From: Prostheceraeus crozeri
Lineage: Eukaryota > Platyhelminthes > Polycladida > Euryleptidae
Reading direction: 5' to 3'
DNA length: 64,000 nucleotides
NCBI GenBank assembly: GCA_907163375.1
Contig: CAJQUW010007774.1
Location: 421,934-485,933 of the forward strand
Under the pieces are notes generated by a model. It had not been told where the DNA came from. It was given only the letters and a program-made list of their open reading frames with translations, and ran no database searches. Shown in pieces: positions 34,351 through 44,252 of this stretch; position 1 is the first letter of the stretch; each line of letters begins with the position of its first letter. The translations under genes were made by a program, and so were the position numbers.

Positions 34351-34956
34351 CCATAAACTTTTCCACGTAACATGCGTACTACGAATAATACTCGTACTTG
34401 TAGCTGAATACAAAGTGCATTTCTAGGCATTTCGGCATATTTTTAGTTGACTAGTTTCTATTGGATGTACATGTATATGCAACAAATGGGCATTTACGGG
34501 CTCAAAAAACAATATGAAGATTGTGCAATTCAATTAGAGCGATTTATAGTCATACATATGAAGCAGTAAGCTCTTTGAGCTGGTGGCATTGCATGGGCAC
34601 AAATTTCGAGGGGTGGGCACGAAAATCCTGAAAATTCTTAATCCGACCACTGTATTACCCTACAAGAGTATTTTAATTTCAATTAAGGTCATGCATTTTT
34701 TGGGATATTCCGATTTTCTATTGGTCGTTATTGTAAACAACATTGTCGCTACACGTAAAATTATCGGAAGATTTTTAAAAGTAAATTATTTGGGGAAATT
34801 AGCTTTGACTTTTATCTTTCCTGTTGACGAATTGCTAGTTCAGATCCATTTCTTGAGTGTATCAGATGCATACATTGGCAACAATCATCTGTAGGGCAAT
34901 TTTTGTCATGTGCATTTTGCACATACCGTTGCCACTGGATCATCATCATGTTTACC

Positions 34957-34976
34957 TTAATACGATATCGTATTAA
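34957..34976. repeat. Perfect 20-bp palindrome
   Basis: TTAATACGAT followed by its exact complement ATCGTATTAA. Its role is unknown. Confidence 0.9.
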
Positions 34977-35093
34977 TGATAGGGTGCATCAAAAATCAGG
35001 AAAACGGCTATTTTCCATATCGCAAGTCATCATTGAAAGACAGGAGATTTCGGTAGCGATCTGACTTTTTTTGTGGTTATGTTCGTTTACAAT

Positions 35094-35426
35094 TTAGATA
35101 ATTCCTATGGGCAACTTCCAAAAATCAGCAGCCGCATTATGTAGTTGTCGAAACAGTAGTTGATTGAATGTATTCAATTGGTTTAACATGTTTCTGAGTT
35201 GTGAGAGAAACTTCAGATCAATGATATTTAACATACTGCTGTTAGATTCGTAAGCTTCAACGCATTCACACATAGAACGATGGTGTTTTAGCATTCTCAC
35301 AGTTTTAGAATTGTAGTCAGGTTGATGCCTTCGTGGAAATGAATATTGCGCTTCATTTAATAATAATATTTGGTCAAAAGTGAATATTCTGATGATGATC
35401 ACAAATATTACACTAAAAGCTAGCAT
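35094..35426 (-). CDS. Possible small secreted protein, unknown function
   Basis: ATG at 35426 opens a 110-residue frame. It begins with a strong hydrophobic stretch (MLAFSVIFVIIIRIF), a likely signal peptide or membrane anchor. The rest is helical in character (LSQLRNMLNQLNTFNQLLF) with a CEC pair. On the same strand a TATATA box lies at 35468-35473, about 45 bp before the ATG. I know no family for it and see no poly(A) signal nearby. It could be a real short gene diverging from LACT-2 or a chance frame. Confidence 0.35.
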   Translation of the reverse strand: MLAFSVIFVIIIRIFTFDQILLLNEAQYSFPRRHQPDYNSKTVRMLKHHRSMCECVEAYESNSSMLNIIDLKFLSQLRNMLNQLNTFNQLLFRQLHNAAADFWKLPIGII

Positions 35427-35739
35427 TCGAAAATGTTTGACTTTTGAACATGATCATAGAGTAGGGATATATAGGTAGAGTGTCGACTCAAAAAGTTATC
35501 TGTATACAGTGAAAATTTCTATATGAAAGGATTCATTTTTCATTCAATTCCGTGGTAATTTCTTCATAGCTGCAAAACTTTGCATATCTCACATTTGGTA
35601 ACAATTACAAACTATATCCCCCTCGAGTTCATTTAATAAAATCCAAAGTGTATTCACATTGGGTATTCAATAGATGCGGAGTTACCACTCTACCCAATAT
35701 ACCTACTCTATATGGACATGATTTTAACTATCCCAATTT

Positions 35740-35752
35740 CATTTCAGGTACA
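35740..35752 (+). promoter_or_regulatory. Splice acceptor five bases before the LACT-2 start codon
   Basis: CATTTCAG ends at 35747 and GTACA precedes the ATG at 35753. The open frame reaches further upstream but has no earlier ATG, so translation starts at 35753. Confidence 0.65.
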
Positions 35753-37096
35753 ATGGGTGGAAAGAAGATGATCATGCTCTCCACATCAGTTGTTTGTCTC
35801 GGCTATTTCATTTATAATTTATTTGAATCGATATCTGCAGAGAAAATTGACGGATGGGTGGAGAAAGGATTCGAGGAAGTAAAGGAAGCATATCTTAAAT
35901 TATTTACTACCGGTTTGGATAAAGGAAGCTCATTCGCCGTTCATTATCGTGGTAGACTTGTAGTTCATCTGTGGGGTGGTTGCAAAACTCTAACCTGCAG
36001 TGATATTTGGCGGACGGATACAACTGCATCCATGTTCTCTTCGACGAGCTTTCTAGGCGGAGTTTGCATGGCAATTTTAGCTGATCGAGGATTGCTGGAA
36101 TATTCCAAACCAGTCTCATCTTACTGGCCAGAATTCAGCATGAATGGCAAAGCAGACATAACCGTTGAAGATTTGCTTTCTTACCGTGCAGGCTTGGCCG
36201 GTATTGAACCACCATTAAGTTTAGAAGAGATTGATGTCGGTGGCCCATCTTTGGACCGACGTCTTGCTGAACAAAAACCTTTATGGACTCCTGGCAGTGA
36301 AGCCCATTTTCATCCACTGACGTTTGGTCTCTATGTAGATGAGCTTTTCAAACACATTGATCCTATGGGAAGGTCCTGTGTCAATTTCCTAGAAATGGAG
36401 GTTATAAATCCTCTGAAACTTGACATCAAAATTGGTTTACGTGATTCTAATCAGGAGAAAAGATATGCTCAGCCATATTCATTCAGTAATATTCGTCTGT
36501 TATTACGAGCGTTCTTAACTACCGCAGATTCAGCACCTCGTAGACTTTTAAGTGCTTTCTTCTGGAATCGAAATGATACATACAAGAAAATCATGTCTAC
36601 CTTCGGCGACGCGGTGTATGGATACGCGTTTCACATGACTTACTACCGACGTCTATCACTCTTGTCATCGAATGGAATATCTACTGTGGATAGTCTTGCT
36701 CGATTGATGGGGCTAATAGCTCACCCCTCAGAGAGAGACTTTCCTCATCACACTCTTGTTAGTGGGCATGTTTTGAAACAGTTAATGACGCCCATCACTA
36801 ATTTGAGTTGGATGTCATCGATAAACAATTTATCCTTCGGGAAGGGTTTTGCATTGATTTCTAGTCCTGCGAACACTACGATGGTCGGTTATCCCGGCAC
36901 AGGTGGTCAAATGGCATTTGCTGATCCAGAACATTCCATTGGATTTGCATATCTGACGAATCATTTGTCTCCGTATAGTATGGGCGATGATCCACGCCAT
37001 CTTCAGTTACAAAAGGCTTTGTACAACGTTGTGACTCGTTTGAAAAAAGAGGAAGATTATGCTGAGGAAGATGATGCTGATTATGGAAATAGATGA
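35753..37096 (+). CDS. Beta-lactamase-like paralogue lacking the catalytic Lys and Tyr
   Basis: A single exon of 447 residues, colinear with the gene at 18128. It has an N-terminal membrane helix (IMLSTSVVCLGYFIYNLF), then the beta-lactamase-like domain. The SxxK motif reads Ser96-Ser-Thr-Ser99 in MFSSTSFLGG, so the catalytic lysine is serine. At the second motif AHFHPLT the tyrosine is Phe186, again 90 residues on. The third-motif region is YPGTGGQMAFADP. The fold residues are otherwise well kept (TVEDLLSYRAGLAG, GDDPRHLQLQKALY) and the frame is intact, so selection seems to maintain a protein that cannot use the standard serine-lactamase mechanism. It has an acidic C-terminal tail (EEDYAEEDDADYG) absent from LACT-1. 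It arose by local duplication. Confidence 0.92.
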   Translation: MGGKKMIMLSTSVVCLGYFIYNLFESISAEKIDGWVEKGFEEVKEAYLKLFTTGLDKGSSFAVHYRGRLVVHLWGGCKTLTCSDIWRTDTTASMFSSTSFLGGVCMAILADRGLLEYSKPVSSYWPEFSMNGKADITVEDLLSYRAGLAGIEPPLSLEEIDVGGPSLDRRLAEQKPLWTPGSEAHFHPLTFGLYVDELFKHIDPMGRSCVNFLEMEVINPLKLDIKIGLRDSNQEKRYAQPYSFSNIRLLLRAFLTTADSAPRRLLSAFFWNRNDTYKKIMSTFGDAVYGYAFHMTYYRRLSLLSSNGISTVDSLARLMGLIAHPSERDFPHHTLVSGHVLKQLMTPITNLSWMSSINNLSFGKGFALISSPANTTMVGYPGTGGQMAFADPEHSIGFAYLTNHLSPYSMGDDPRHLQLQKALYNVVTRLKKEEDYAEEDDADYGNR

Positions 37097-38067
37097 TGTT
37101 GTTACAAGATAGTTCAACGCTTTGATTATTTAGCTTCTCTTTTCATTTTTGAGAGTTCTAGGTATGAAATGATTATTTACCAAGTTATTTGGGACGTTGC
37201 CAGCATCCATTTTCAGTGTCCAAAAATGCAAATGAAAATAATGTATGATTCATGCGTAGAAGAAGAAATGAAGAAAGTCGTGAATCAGTATCAGGAGCGT
37301 GTGTGAAAAATTGCTTTTTCGAATACCTTAGGGATTTTATTAATTATTCAAATTGCGCATTCAAGATGATCTTCTGGTCGGGTTACACGATTTTTGAAAC
37401 TCCCCTTGAATTAAATGACAATCCGAACGCGACCCTAACCCGAGGTCAGGGGTGGGTTGAAACATTTTACCGGAACCCTATAGTAAAACATCATAAGCCG
37501 ACCCTTCCAAATCAGATACGAAAACCTTTCGTGGTGTTCTGATAATACTTCAGGTTCAAGTCGACCTAAAGACAACGTATGCAGTTTTCAGGAATGGCAT
37601 CCAGACTTATGTGCATGCTGCTGTGATAGCTTCAGCTAATCACTACATCTCCTAATTCTAGAAAAGCTGACAAAACCGTAAGGAAAATGTAGCTGCATTC
37701 AATGAAGAAATAATGAAATTCTGAAATAATTCGCACGTGTACATTTAGGATTGGATTAGTTGTTAGATTATTTATTTTCCATTTCATTCTAGATGCAATG
37801 GAACGATTTATCTTTGACCATGCTAGCAATCAGTGTGCACTATCGAAGTAGACTGCACTTCATGGCTAAGAGTTAATTGCATTAGCATTGAGAACATTAG
37901 ATAGAATTCTTTCGATCATATGTAGAATTACGAAGTGCGTCCAGAATGCATTCTCGCATTTAAGATTGATATGTGAGTTTCATGTAACCAATCATTTTTT
38001 TTAAATCAAAGCTTGAGGTAGAAGGACGAGTCTTTATACCGAAGGTGTCCGGCATCAGAAGATAAGA
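37097..38067. other. Downstream of LACT-2, no recognised gene
   Basis: AT-rich. I find no canonical AATAAA in the first 400 bp; an ATTAAA variant occurs near 37412. A short C/G-rich patch with ACCCTAACCCG near 37430 is not a repeated telomere motif. Confidence 0.45.
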
Positions 38068-38384
38068 CAAGGCTGGGATCGATAACCGGTTACTCTTTCT
38101 CTTAATCGGTTAAATCGGTTACGACGTCAAGCTCCTTTGAATAGTCGTAGACAGCAAACACAACAGCATCAATTGAACTATCATCTAAACGTGAAGTACT
38201 GTAGTCATCCAATTAAATCAAAACACTGCAGGTGTAGGAATTCGGTCGAAATCCAAATTGACAAAGTCCGATGTCGATAAACCTTGACAACTACATAAAT
38301 ACCGGGAATCCTCTTTTAGCAGGTTAACCGGTTAAAAATAAAATCGGTTAACCTGCTACAAAAGATTAACCGGTCCCAGCCCTG
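38068..38384. mobile_element. Probable hAT-like MITE with AACCGGTTA-rich ends
   Basis: The left end reads CAAGGCTGGGATCGATAACC and the right end is the inverse of CAGGGCTGGGACCGGTTAA. Multiple TAACCGGTTA-type palindromes lie inside. The element is 317 bp without coding content. CAGGG-like ends suggest hAT, but I see no convincing 8-bp duplication. Confidence 0.6.
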
Positions 38385-41310
38385 TCAGAGGCAAAAAGGC
38401 TGAAAATCGAAGAAAGAAAAGTGGGGAAAAAAGGAATATAACTAATTTGACGAAGTAATTGTGTAACGGCATAGCACAAAAATGAAGAAAGTCGGATGAA
38501 AGGAAAAGAATTATTTATCGAATAACCACCTAAGCGGTTTTACAATATCGATCATCAAACGCAATGCAGGCTTCCACATTTGTTCTAAACATCTCTCGTC
38601 ATTGCATACTCAAAGCTTCAATTGTCGATTTTCATAATCTTATTATTTTAGAAATATCAATGAAGCACCCCTATCGTTTTACTATATTTATGAAGTAGGT
38701 TTAATTTACAGCAAGAAGTGATCATTTCCCTCAATATTTTTTATTAAAACAACGCAAAAAGTCAAACCATTGATCAAACCAATTTCACATACTATCGCAT
38801 TACCTATGAGAAAGAAATTATATCAACTTTATTGAAAAAATTGTATTCACAAGTTCTTAAGGATTTCCTAAGTACACTCCGCCCCGAAAAGCCGAGTTCG
38901 GGCATATGGTAAAGGAGATAATCCGACGCTACCGATTTCAAAGTTGTTCTACCCGAACCCAGTGTTCCTGGTCTCATTGCTTCAGAGGACTCAGAAGTTC
39001 CTTTCTCATTCGATTATATTAATCGTCTTTTTGACTTCGTATTCAGTTGCTCATAGTTGGACAGCTGAGTAAACAGTTTGGGATAATTTAAAAATTAGAA
39101 ATTCTTCATGGTTATTCTCCATGCCTTCGTGCTTGAAATCATTTTTCTTTTTTTTCTTGTTGATTTGGGGCTATCCCGATTTTCTTTCATCTGATTATGA
39201 TATAATTCATGATCACGCAATAGGATCCCTTATAATACACGTGTTCTATTTTACTCGCTTTCAAATATGTGCATTTTCTATATTTTGCTTGCTGGAAAAT
39301 ATTTCAAAAAGCTTTATTTTTCCTGAAAATGGATGCTGCATCTAAAATAGTCGGAAATATGTTGAACATTTAATGATTTTGCACCATGCGTTCTCATCCA
39401 TAATTGAATGAAAATTCATGTTTCTGTTAATTGCTCTTGTACACTTAAATGTACGGATAATTTTTGTTTTCCATTTCCATGGTTAATTCTCCGCAAATCA
39501 GATGTGTTGTTAAGAGCGAAAGGTTTGTGTTTGCAAATGATGTTAATTCAATTGAGGTTTTTAGGCATGTCTCAAAATCTCCTGCTACTCTTGGGTTTTC
39601 GCCAATAAAATTTGAATTGTTGCTAGGTTGATCTTCACTCTTTGAATGTTGACCTTTCAAATCTTGTCGATGAAAAGTATAATAAATAGCTAAAATCGAT
39701 GGAAATAAAATGTTAAAAATATGATTAAATCATGATATTTTTGATGAATAAGACAAGCTATTATTAATGAATGCTGGTCTTATTTTCCTCAGTTTTAATT
39801 TTTTCCTATGGAGTGGAGGTTGTATTTGTCAATCTTAAATGATTTATAGAACTTCTATCGTTGATTTTCCAATGAAGACATTCATGAATTTCAAATTTTA
39901 TAGGTATACTATCTGAGAAGCCAAGAAAATCGGAAATTATTGGGAAATATGCATATTTTTAGATGTATGCCTATTTGGATGAACATGCAATTAGCATCTT
40001 GTTTATATGTAACCTGAATTTGTCTTTCTCATGCCATGTTCGATATCAACTTGCCGCTTTGTTGAGTGAACGTTTGTGTGATGTTGATGCGAAACATTTG
40101 TGAAGAAAAATGCAAAGAATTCAAACCTTCGAGAAAAAAGCATTTTTCAAATTGGTTTGGTCGGTCATAAATCGGACCTTCCACTAGGGCAAGTCCGACG
40201 ATTCTTGGTAGAAAGCTAAAAAGTACTTCAAAACTGTGAGCAACGAAAGCGTAGGTCAATTTAGTTCTCAGAGAACCTAAGCAGAAATGCGACAGGAGGG
40301 TGGAATCGCCCCTCGTGGTGTCGATGGGGGAGCATGCAGGGTTAATCCATAAGTGTTTATGGTTGATTCTTAGACTGAGACTGCATTGGCTTGCTTGATT
40401 TCCTGGAATTCAGTTTTGGCTGATATTGCACTTGTAGTCATTTCAGAAAGTCGTGTGTGGCATGGCATGTCAGTGCGCTTGCTGATCCTCGAGGACCTTC
40501 ACGTCGGATAAACTTAACGTTTTATCTCTGATGGAGAAGTTAGATCCGTTGGAGAGCTGAATTTGCATTTAAAACATAGTTTTGATTTGATAAATCCCCG
40601 TTTTATGCGTGAATCAAGTGAATCGATGTGAATTGGATTTTGTCACTGCATTGAAACTTTGTTCTCCATTTTCTATTGTTTTGTGAATTCCATTGCCCAT
40701 GACTGTTTTTATCTCACCGTTGATTCGGAATTTGATCCTAAGATAATGAAACTTGTCAGATTTACTTGGAAGAAATACATTATTTTCAGCTTGATAAATC
40801 GGTTGGTTGTGTCTTTAATTTAATTGTGAAGTCTTTGTAAAAAAACTCCTCAATTCCTTTTCTAATAGAGTCCATTACAAAATAGAGTACTCAATCCTAT
40901 TTCAGCCTTAGCTTTTAGAAGTTGCTGCTGGGCTGAAGCAGTTACTGTAGTTGAAACTATAAAAAGCAGAGATCATTCACAAGAACTAAAAGTGGAATCA
41001 CTCAGGACATCCTTATAGAATGATGATGGCATCGCAAAATTCATTTCAGGATTTATCTAACAACGTTTGCATTTGCTGTTTGCACGCTGGCCTAATGGGA
41101 TTAGTTGTTTGTTTTACGTGCTGTTGACTAAAAATATTGTCTTCTCATGCCTTGAAGAATTCTGCTTGTAGCCTACACTAGGTGGCATGCCACGCGTAAT
41201 CATGGAGCACCCCAAACATCCGTGGTTAAAGACATTCTATTCTTCCACGCGCGTACATACGCGCTGCACTGAGTCAGAAATCACTTGATCTAATGCTGTT
41301 GAAACATGGA
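38385..41310. other. Intergenic DNA, no recognised gene
   Basis: AT-rich, with only short frames that carry no family features. No repeat boundary was found. Confidence 0.5.
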
Positions 41311-42383
41311 GAATGTTTATTAGGGTGGTCCACAATTATATTGAAAAAATTAAAAGTTCGAAAAGTCTACCTCTCACCCCCGCATTTTGTGACACTTGGT
41401 AAGAAACGATCGCACAGAAATTTTCAGCTCGATACGATCAAGTTTAGGGGTGCCCCAAAGACCTTGAAGTTAGTGAAAATTGCAAAAAATAGCTATTTTT
41501 TAATACTACTTACACATCACTCCCTGGCAGTTCAAAAATATTTTGTAACTGTTACATATGATATTCCCTTCTTATTGAGGGCAATAAATTATGATATGAT
41601 GATTTTGTAATTAGTAAAGACTCGTAAGGCGTCATTACATGACGAAAAGGCTTATTGATCAGGTGATGACTTCATATCATTTACTTTTTATCGCATTCTT
41701 ATATTTTGTGGCGACTATTATTTGATATTTATTACGATTGATATCATTTGTTTTTAAACTTTAACTTAATCAAAGAAATGTTGCTAAAAATCGATAGGTC
41801 ACCTACTTACAAATCACCCCAGGCTGATCGAATATATCTCGCAATTGATATCAGAAGCTGCTATATAGATCTCGCAATTGATATCATATAAGCTGCTAGA
41901 TGAATGGAAGATTATCATTGCAAGTAATTTACCTCCTTGACGGCATTCGAAAGGATATTTAGGCTATGTGATACATTTCATGTCCTGTTATCATTAAGCA
42001 TGATATTCCCTTTCTATTGAGTGCAGTAAACGTGTAAGATGATAAGTGTAAATCCTTTTCGATAACATAATTTTTCGGCAATGTGATGAAATCAATCAAA
42101 AACGTTAAATGGGTTCTATATGAACTGGTATGATAGAAATTGTATACGTAGAATTGATTTAAATCATTTATTAAAGAAAAACACTTTCTGGTATAATTAA
42201 ATGTATTATTAAAAAAAATATAATAACAGCATATATAAGATCGAATATCGATCGGATGAAAAATTACAGAATGATATGATCACGATTTATGATGGATTAA
42301 GACGTTAAAATAAGAAATTTAGAACAAACAAATTACATAACTATTGATTGAAAATAGATAACGATCACTGTCTAAATCAAGAA
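41311..42383. other. Possible repeat-derived flank of the 42384-43793 frame
   Basis: From 41322 the sequence AGGGTGGTCCACAATTATA and the following tract (CCCCCGCATTTTGTGACACT, ATTTTCAGCTCGATACGATC) look like a dispersed repeat end, a style often seen at DNA transposon termini. Near-duplicate short stretches occur at 41832-41855 and 41871-41888 (ATATCTCGCAATTGATATC). No coding region is seen. Linkage to the gene next door is an inference. Confidence 0.35.
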
Positions 42384-43793
42384 TCACGCGTTTTGGACAA
42401 CTGTTGACTTTCTAGAATCTGGGAAACGTTTTCGATGGGATTCAATTACATGAAATAATTGTCTTTGGTACTCATCCTTCGTCAAAATGGGAAGATAGTC
42501 CTGCATGAGTGCCACTCCTCTCTCGGCAAAGTCATTGGTCACTTTGAGAGAATGTACTCTGTCCCGACACGTAGTATAATCTTCGCAGTCACTCCATATG
42601 GATGGATCGGCATCAAGAAATCCCGATGACGATCCAATCAAGGAGAAAAATCGTCGTGTGGTACTGGTTACGAAATCCGGAATAGTTTTTGATAATAGAT
42701 CAGATTCATGTAAGTCCAGATTTAGTCGTTTATTAGGCCGAGTACTTCCTTCTCTCTGCAAGGATTCTACCATCTTTCTTTTCGTCGTAATATCAATGGA
42801 ATCATCGAAGTAAGACAGACCAACCAACTCCTCTGACAAATACCAGAGATGATTTCTGAATGAATTCGCAGCTGCCTGGGAGATGGCACGGTCATTATAC
42901 AGAAGTAGATCCTTCAGAAATTTCAGATCATTTTTTGGAGCAGATGCGGCGCTCGAGGTGGTGAACCAGTAAGGGATGTACAATGAAACAATGAAGGTTA
43001 CGAACTTCTCTATTCCGTCTTTTTCTGATTTAGTGAGATGAAACTGGTTACGGAATAAATATATCTTCATTGAGTAGATTATCTTCGCCATCCATCTGGC
43101 ACGATGGCAAGCACCGGGACGTTGGATACGCACTCCTCGGGGAGGTTCTTCCCGGACGATAAGTAATGTCAGCTCAAGAAGTTCTTGATAATCATCTCTG
43201 GGCTGTTTATTATCCAATTGATGTTCACAAAAATCAATCAGCTCATTTACTCGTAAAGGAAGATTATCAAGTGGTGAGTATTCTTTCGCATCAATTGAAG
43301 CCCATTTCTGTTTGAATCGTTTGAATATTGGGATATCTGGGCCATTCGATACTATTTTAGTGCAAGCATTGAAAACTTTATCGATCACAGTAGTAAGAAA
43401 ACGGCGAACACTCGACCGGCCCCTCTGGAACGACATAGGTCTGTCGTGGTGTGCCGGCCAGGTTGGTTCGCAAACTGTTCGCTGACGTCCCCCCCCCTCT
43501 GGAACGACAGAGTGTCGTGGTGGACTTGGGCGGCCGCCAGGATTAGTCTTGAGGCTATAGTGTGTGATGTTTTTCGTGCAATCTGCTGAATGTTGGGTTG
43601 TAAAATGGGCTGTTTCGAGTGGAAGGAGTGGTCGGATGAGAAAACGGAGGCCAGATTCGGATTCAGCGTGAAATTCTGCATCCGTATGGTGAATTTGAAC
43701 GCAATCGGAGAGAAAAAATTTTCGCTGACGTCCCCCCCCTCTGGACAGCTTGCTTCGATTTTGGCTTCCAGTGGACGGATTTTGTCGTGCCAT
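42384..43793 (-). CDS. Repeat-associated protein of unknown function with a satellite-derived N-terminus
   Basis: ATG at 43793, 469 residues, stop at 42384. Residues from about 130 form a coherent globular protein: FKQKWASIDAKEYSPLDNLP, PGACHRARWMAKIIYSMKIY, APKNDLKFLKDLL, NHLWYLSEELVGLSYFDD and a C-terminal TNDFAERGVALMQDYLPILT with FHVIESHRKRFPD. From memory this resembles a family of uncharacterised multicopy animal proteins that looks mobile-element linked; I cannot verify that here. The first 130 residues (MARQNPSTGSQNRSKLSRGG onward) come from the tandem array and a G/C-rich junction, so the natural start is uncertain and the 5' end may be replaced. No catalytic motif or transposase signature is seen. 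Confidence 0.5.
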   Translation of the reverse strand: MARQNPSTGSQNRSKLSRGGGRQRKFFLSDCVQIHHTDAEFHAESESGLRFLIRPLLPLETAHFTTQHSADCTKNITHYSLKTNPGGRPSPPRHSVVPEGGGRQRTVCEPTWPAHHDRPMSFQRGRSSVRRFLTTVIDKVFNACTKIVSNGPDIPIFKRFKQKWASIDAKEYSPLDNLPLRVNELIDFCEHQLDNKQPRDDYQELLELTLLIVREEPPRGVRIQRPGACHRARWMAKIIYSMKIYLFRNQFHLTKSEKDGIEKFVTFIVSLYIPYWFTTSSAASAPKNDLKFLKDLLLYNDRAISQAAANSFRNHLWYLSEELVGLSYFDDSIDITTKRKMVESLQREGSTRPNKRLNLDLHESDLLSKTIPDFVTSTTRRFFSLIGSSSGFLDADPSIWSDCEDYTTCRDRVHSLKVTNDFAERGVALMQDYLPILTKDEYQRQLFHVIESHRKRFPDSRKSTVVQNA

Positions 43794-44252
43794 AGCTCGT
43801 TTGAAAGCTAAGAGTGAGACAAATTCAGTGAAAGAATCGGCTTGTTCCTATCTGTCTTCGTTTAGATGTGAGACGCCATTTAAGATTTTGGGACATTGTC
43901 GAAAAACGACAGAGTTAGAATTTGGGACGTTTTGGGCTGTAGCTTCAAAACGAAGCATCGGATTGGAAAACGGATTTCAGATTTGGAATCAGCGTGAAAT
44001 TCTGTATCTGTATGGTGAGTTTCAAGTCAATCGGAGAGAAAAAATTTTCAACATTTTTCGAAAAAACGACAGAGTTAGAATTTGGGACGTTTTGGTGTGT
44101 AGCGCCCAAACGAAGCATCGGATGAGAAAACGGAGGCCAGATTCGGATTCAGCGTGAAATTCTGCATCGGTATGGTGAATTTGAACGCCATCGGAGAGAA
44201 AAAATTTTCGCTGACGTCCCCCCTGGACTGCTTGCTTCGATTTTGGCTTCCA

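Larger units (their letters stand above)
31063..34652. mobile_element. 3.6-kb DNA transposon with CAGTGGTCGGATT ends and 6-bp target duplication
   Basis: The ends are inverted: CAGTGGTCGGATT at 31063 and its complement ending at 34652. TATTAC occurs directly outside both (31057-31062 and 34653-34658). Near each end GGGCACGAA or GGGCACAAA motifs are repeated (31077, 31098, 31125, inverted at 31151; 34595, 34615). They resemble subterminal transposase sites. Inside are a Penelope-like copy and a decayed pogo/jerky-type transposase piece. Six-base duplications do not fit pogo, which duplicates TA, so the superfamily is open. Confidence 0.68.

Noticed and set aside
37425-37445. ACCCTAACCCG as a telomere-like repeat.
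   Set aside because: There is only one imperfect unit, which is within chance expectation.
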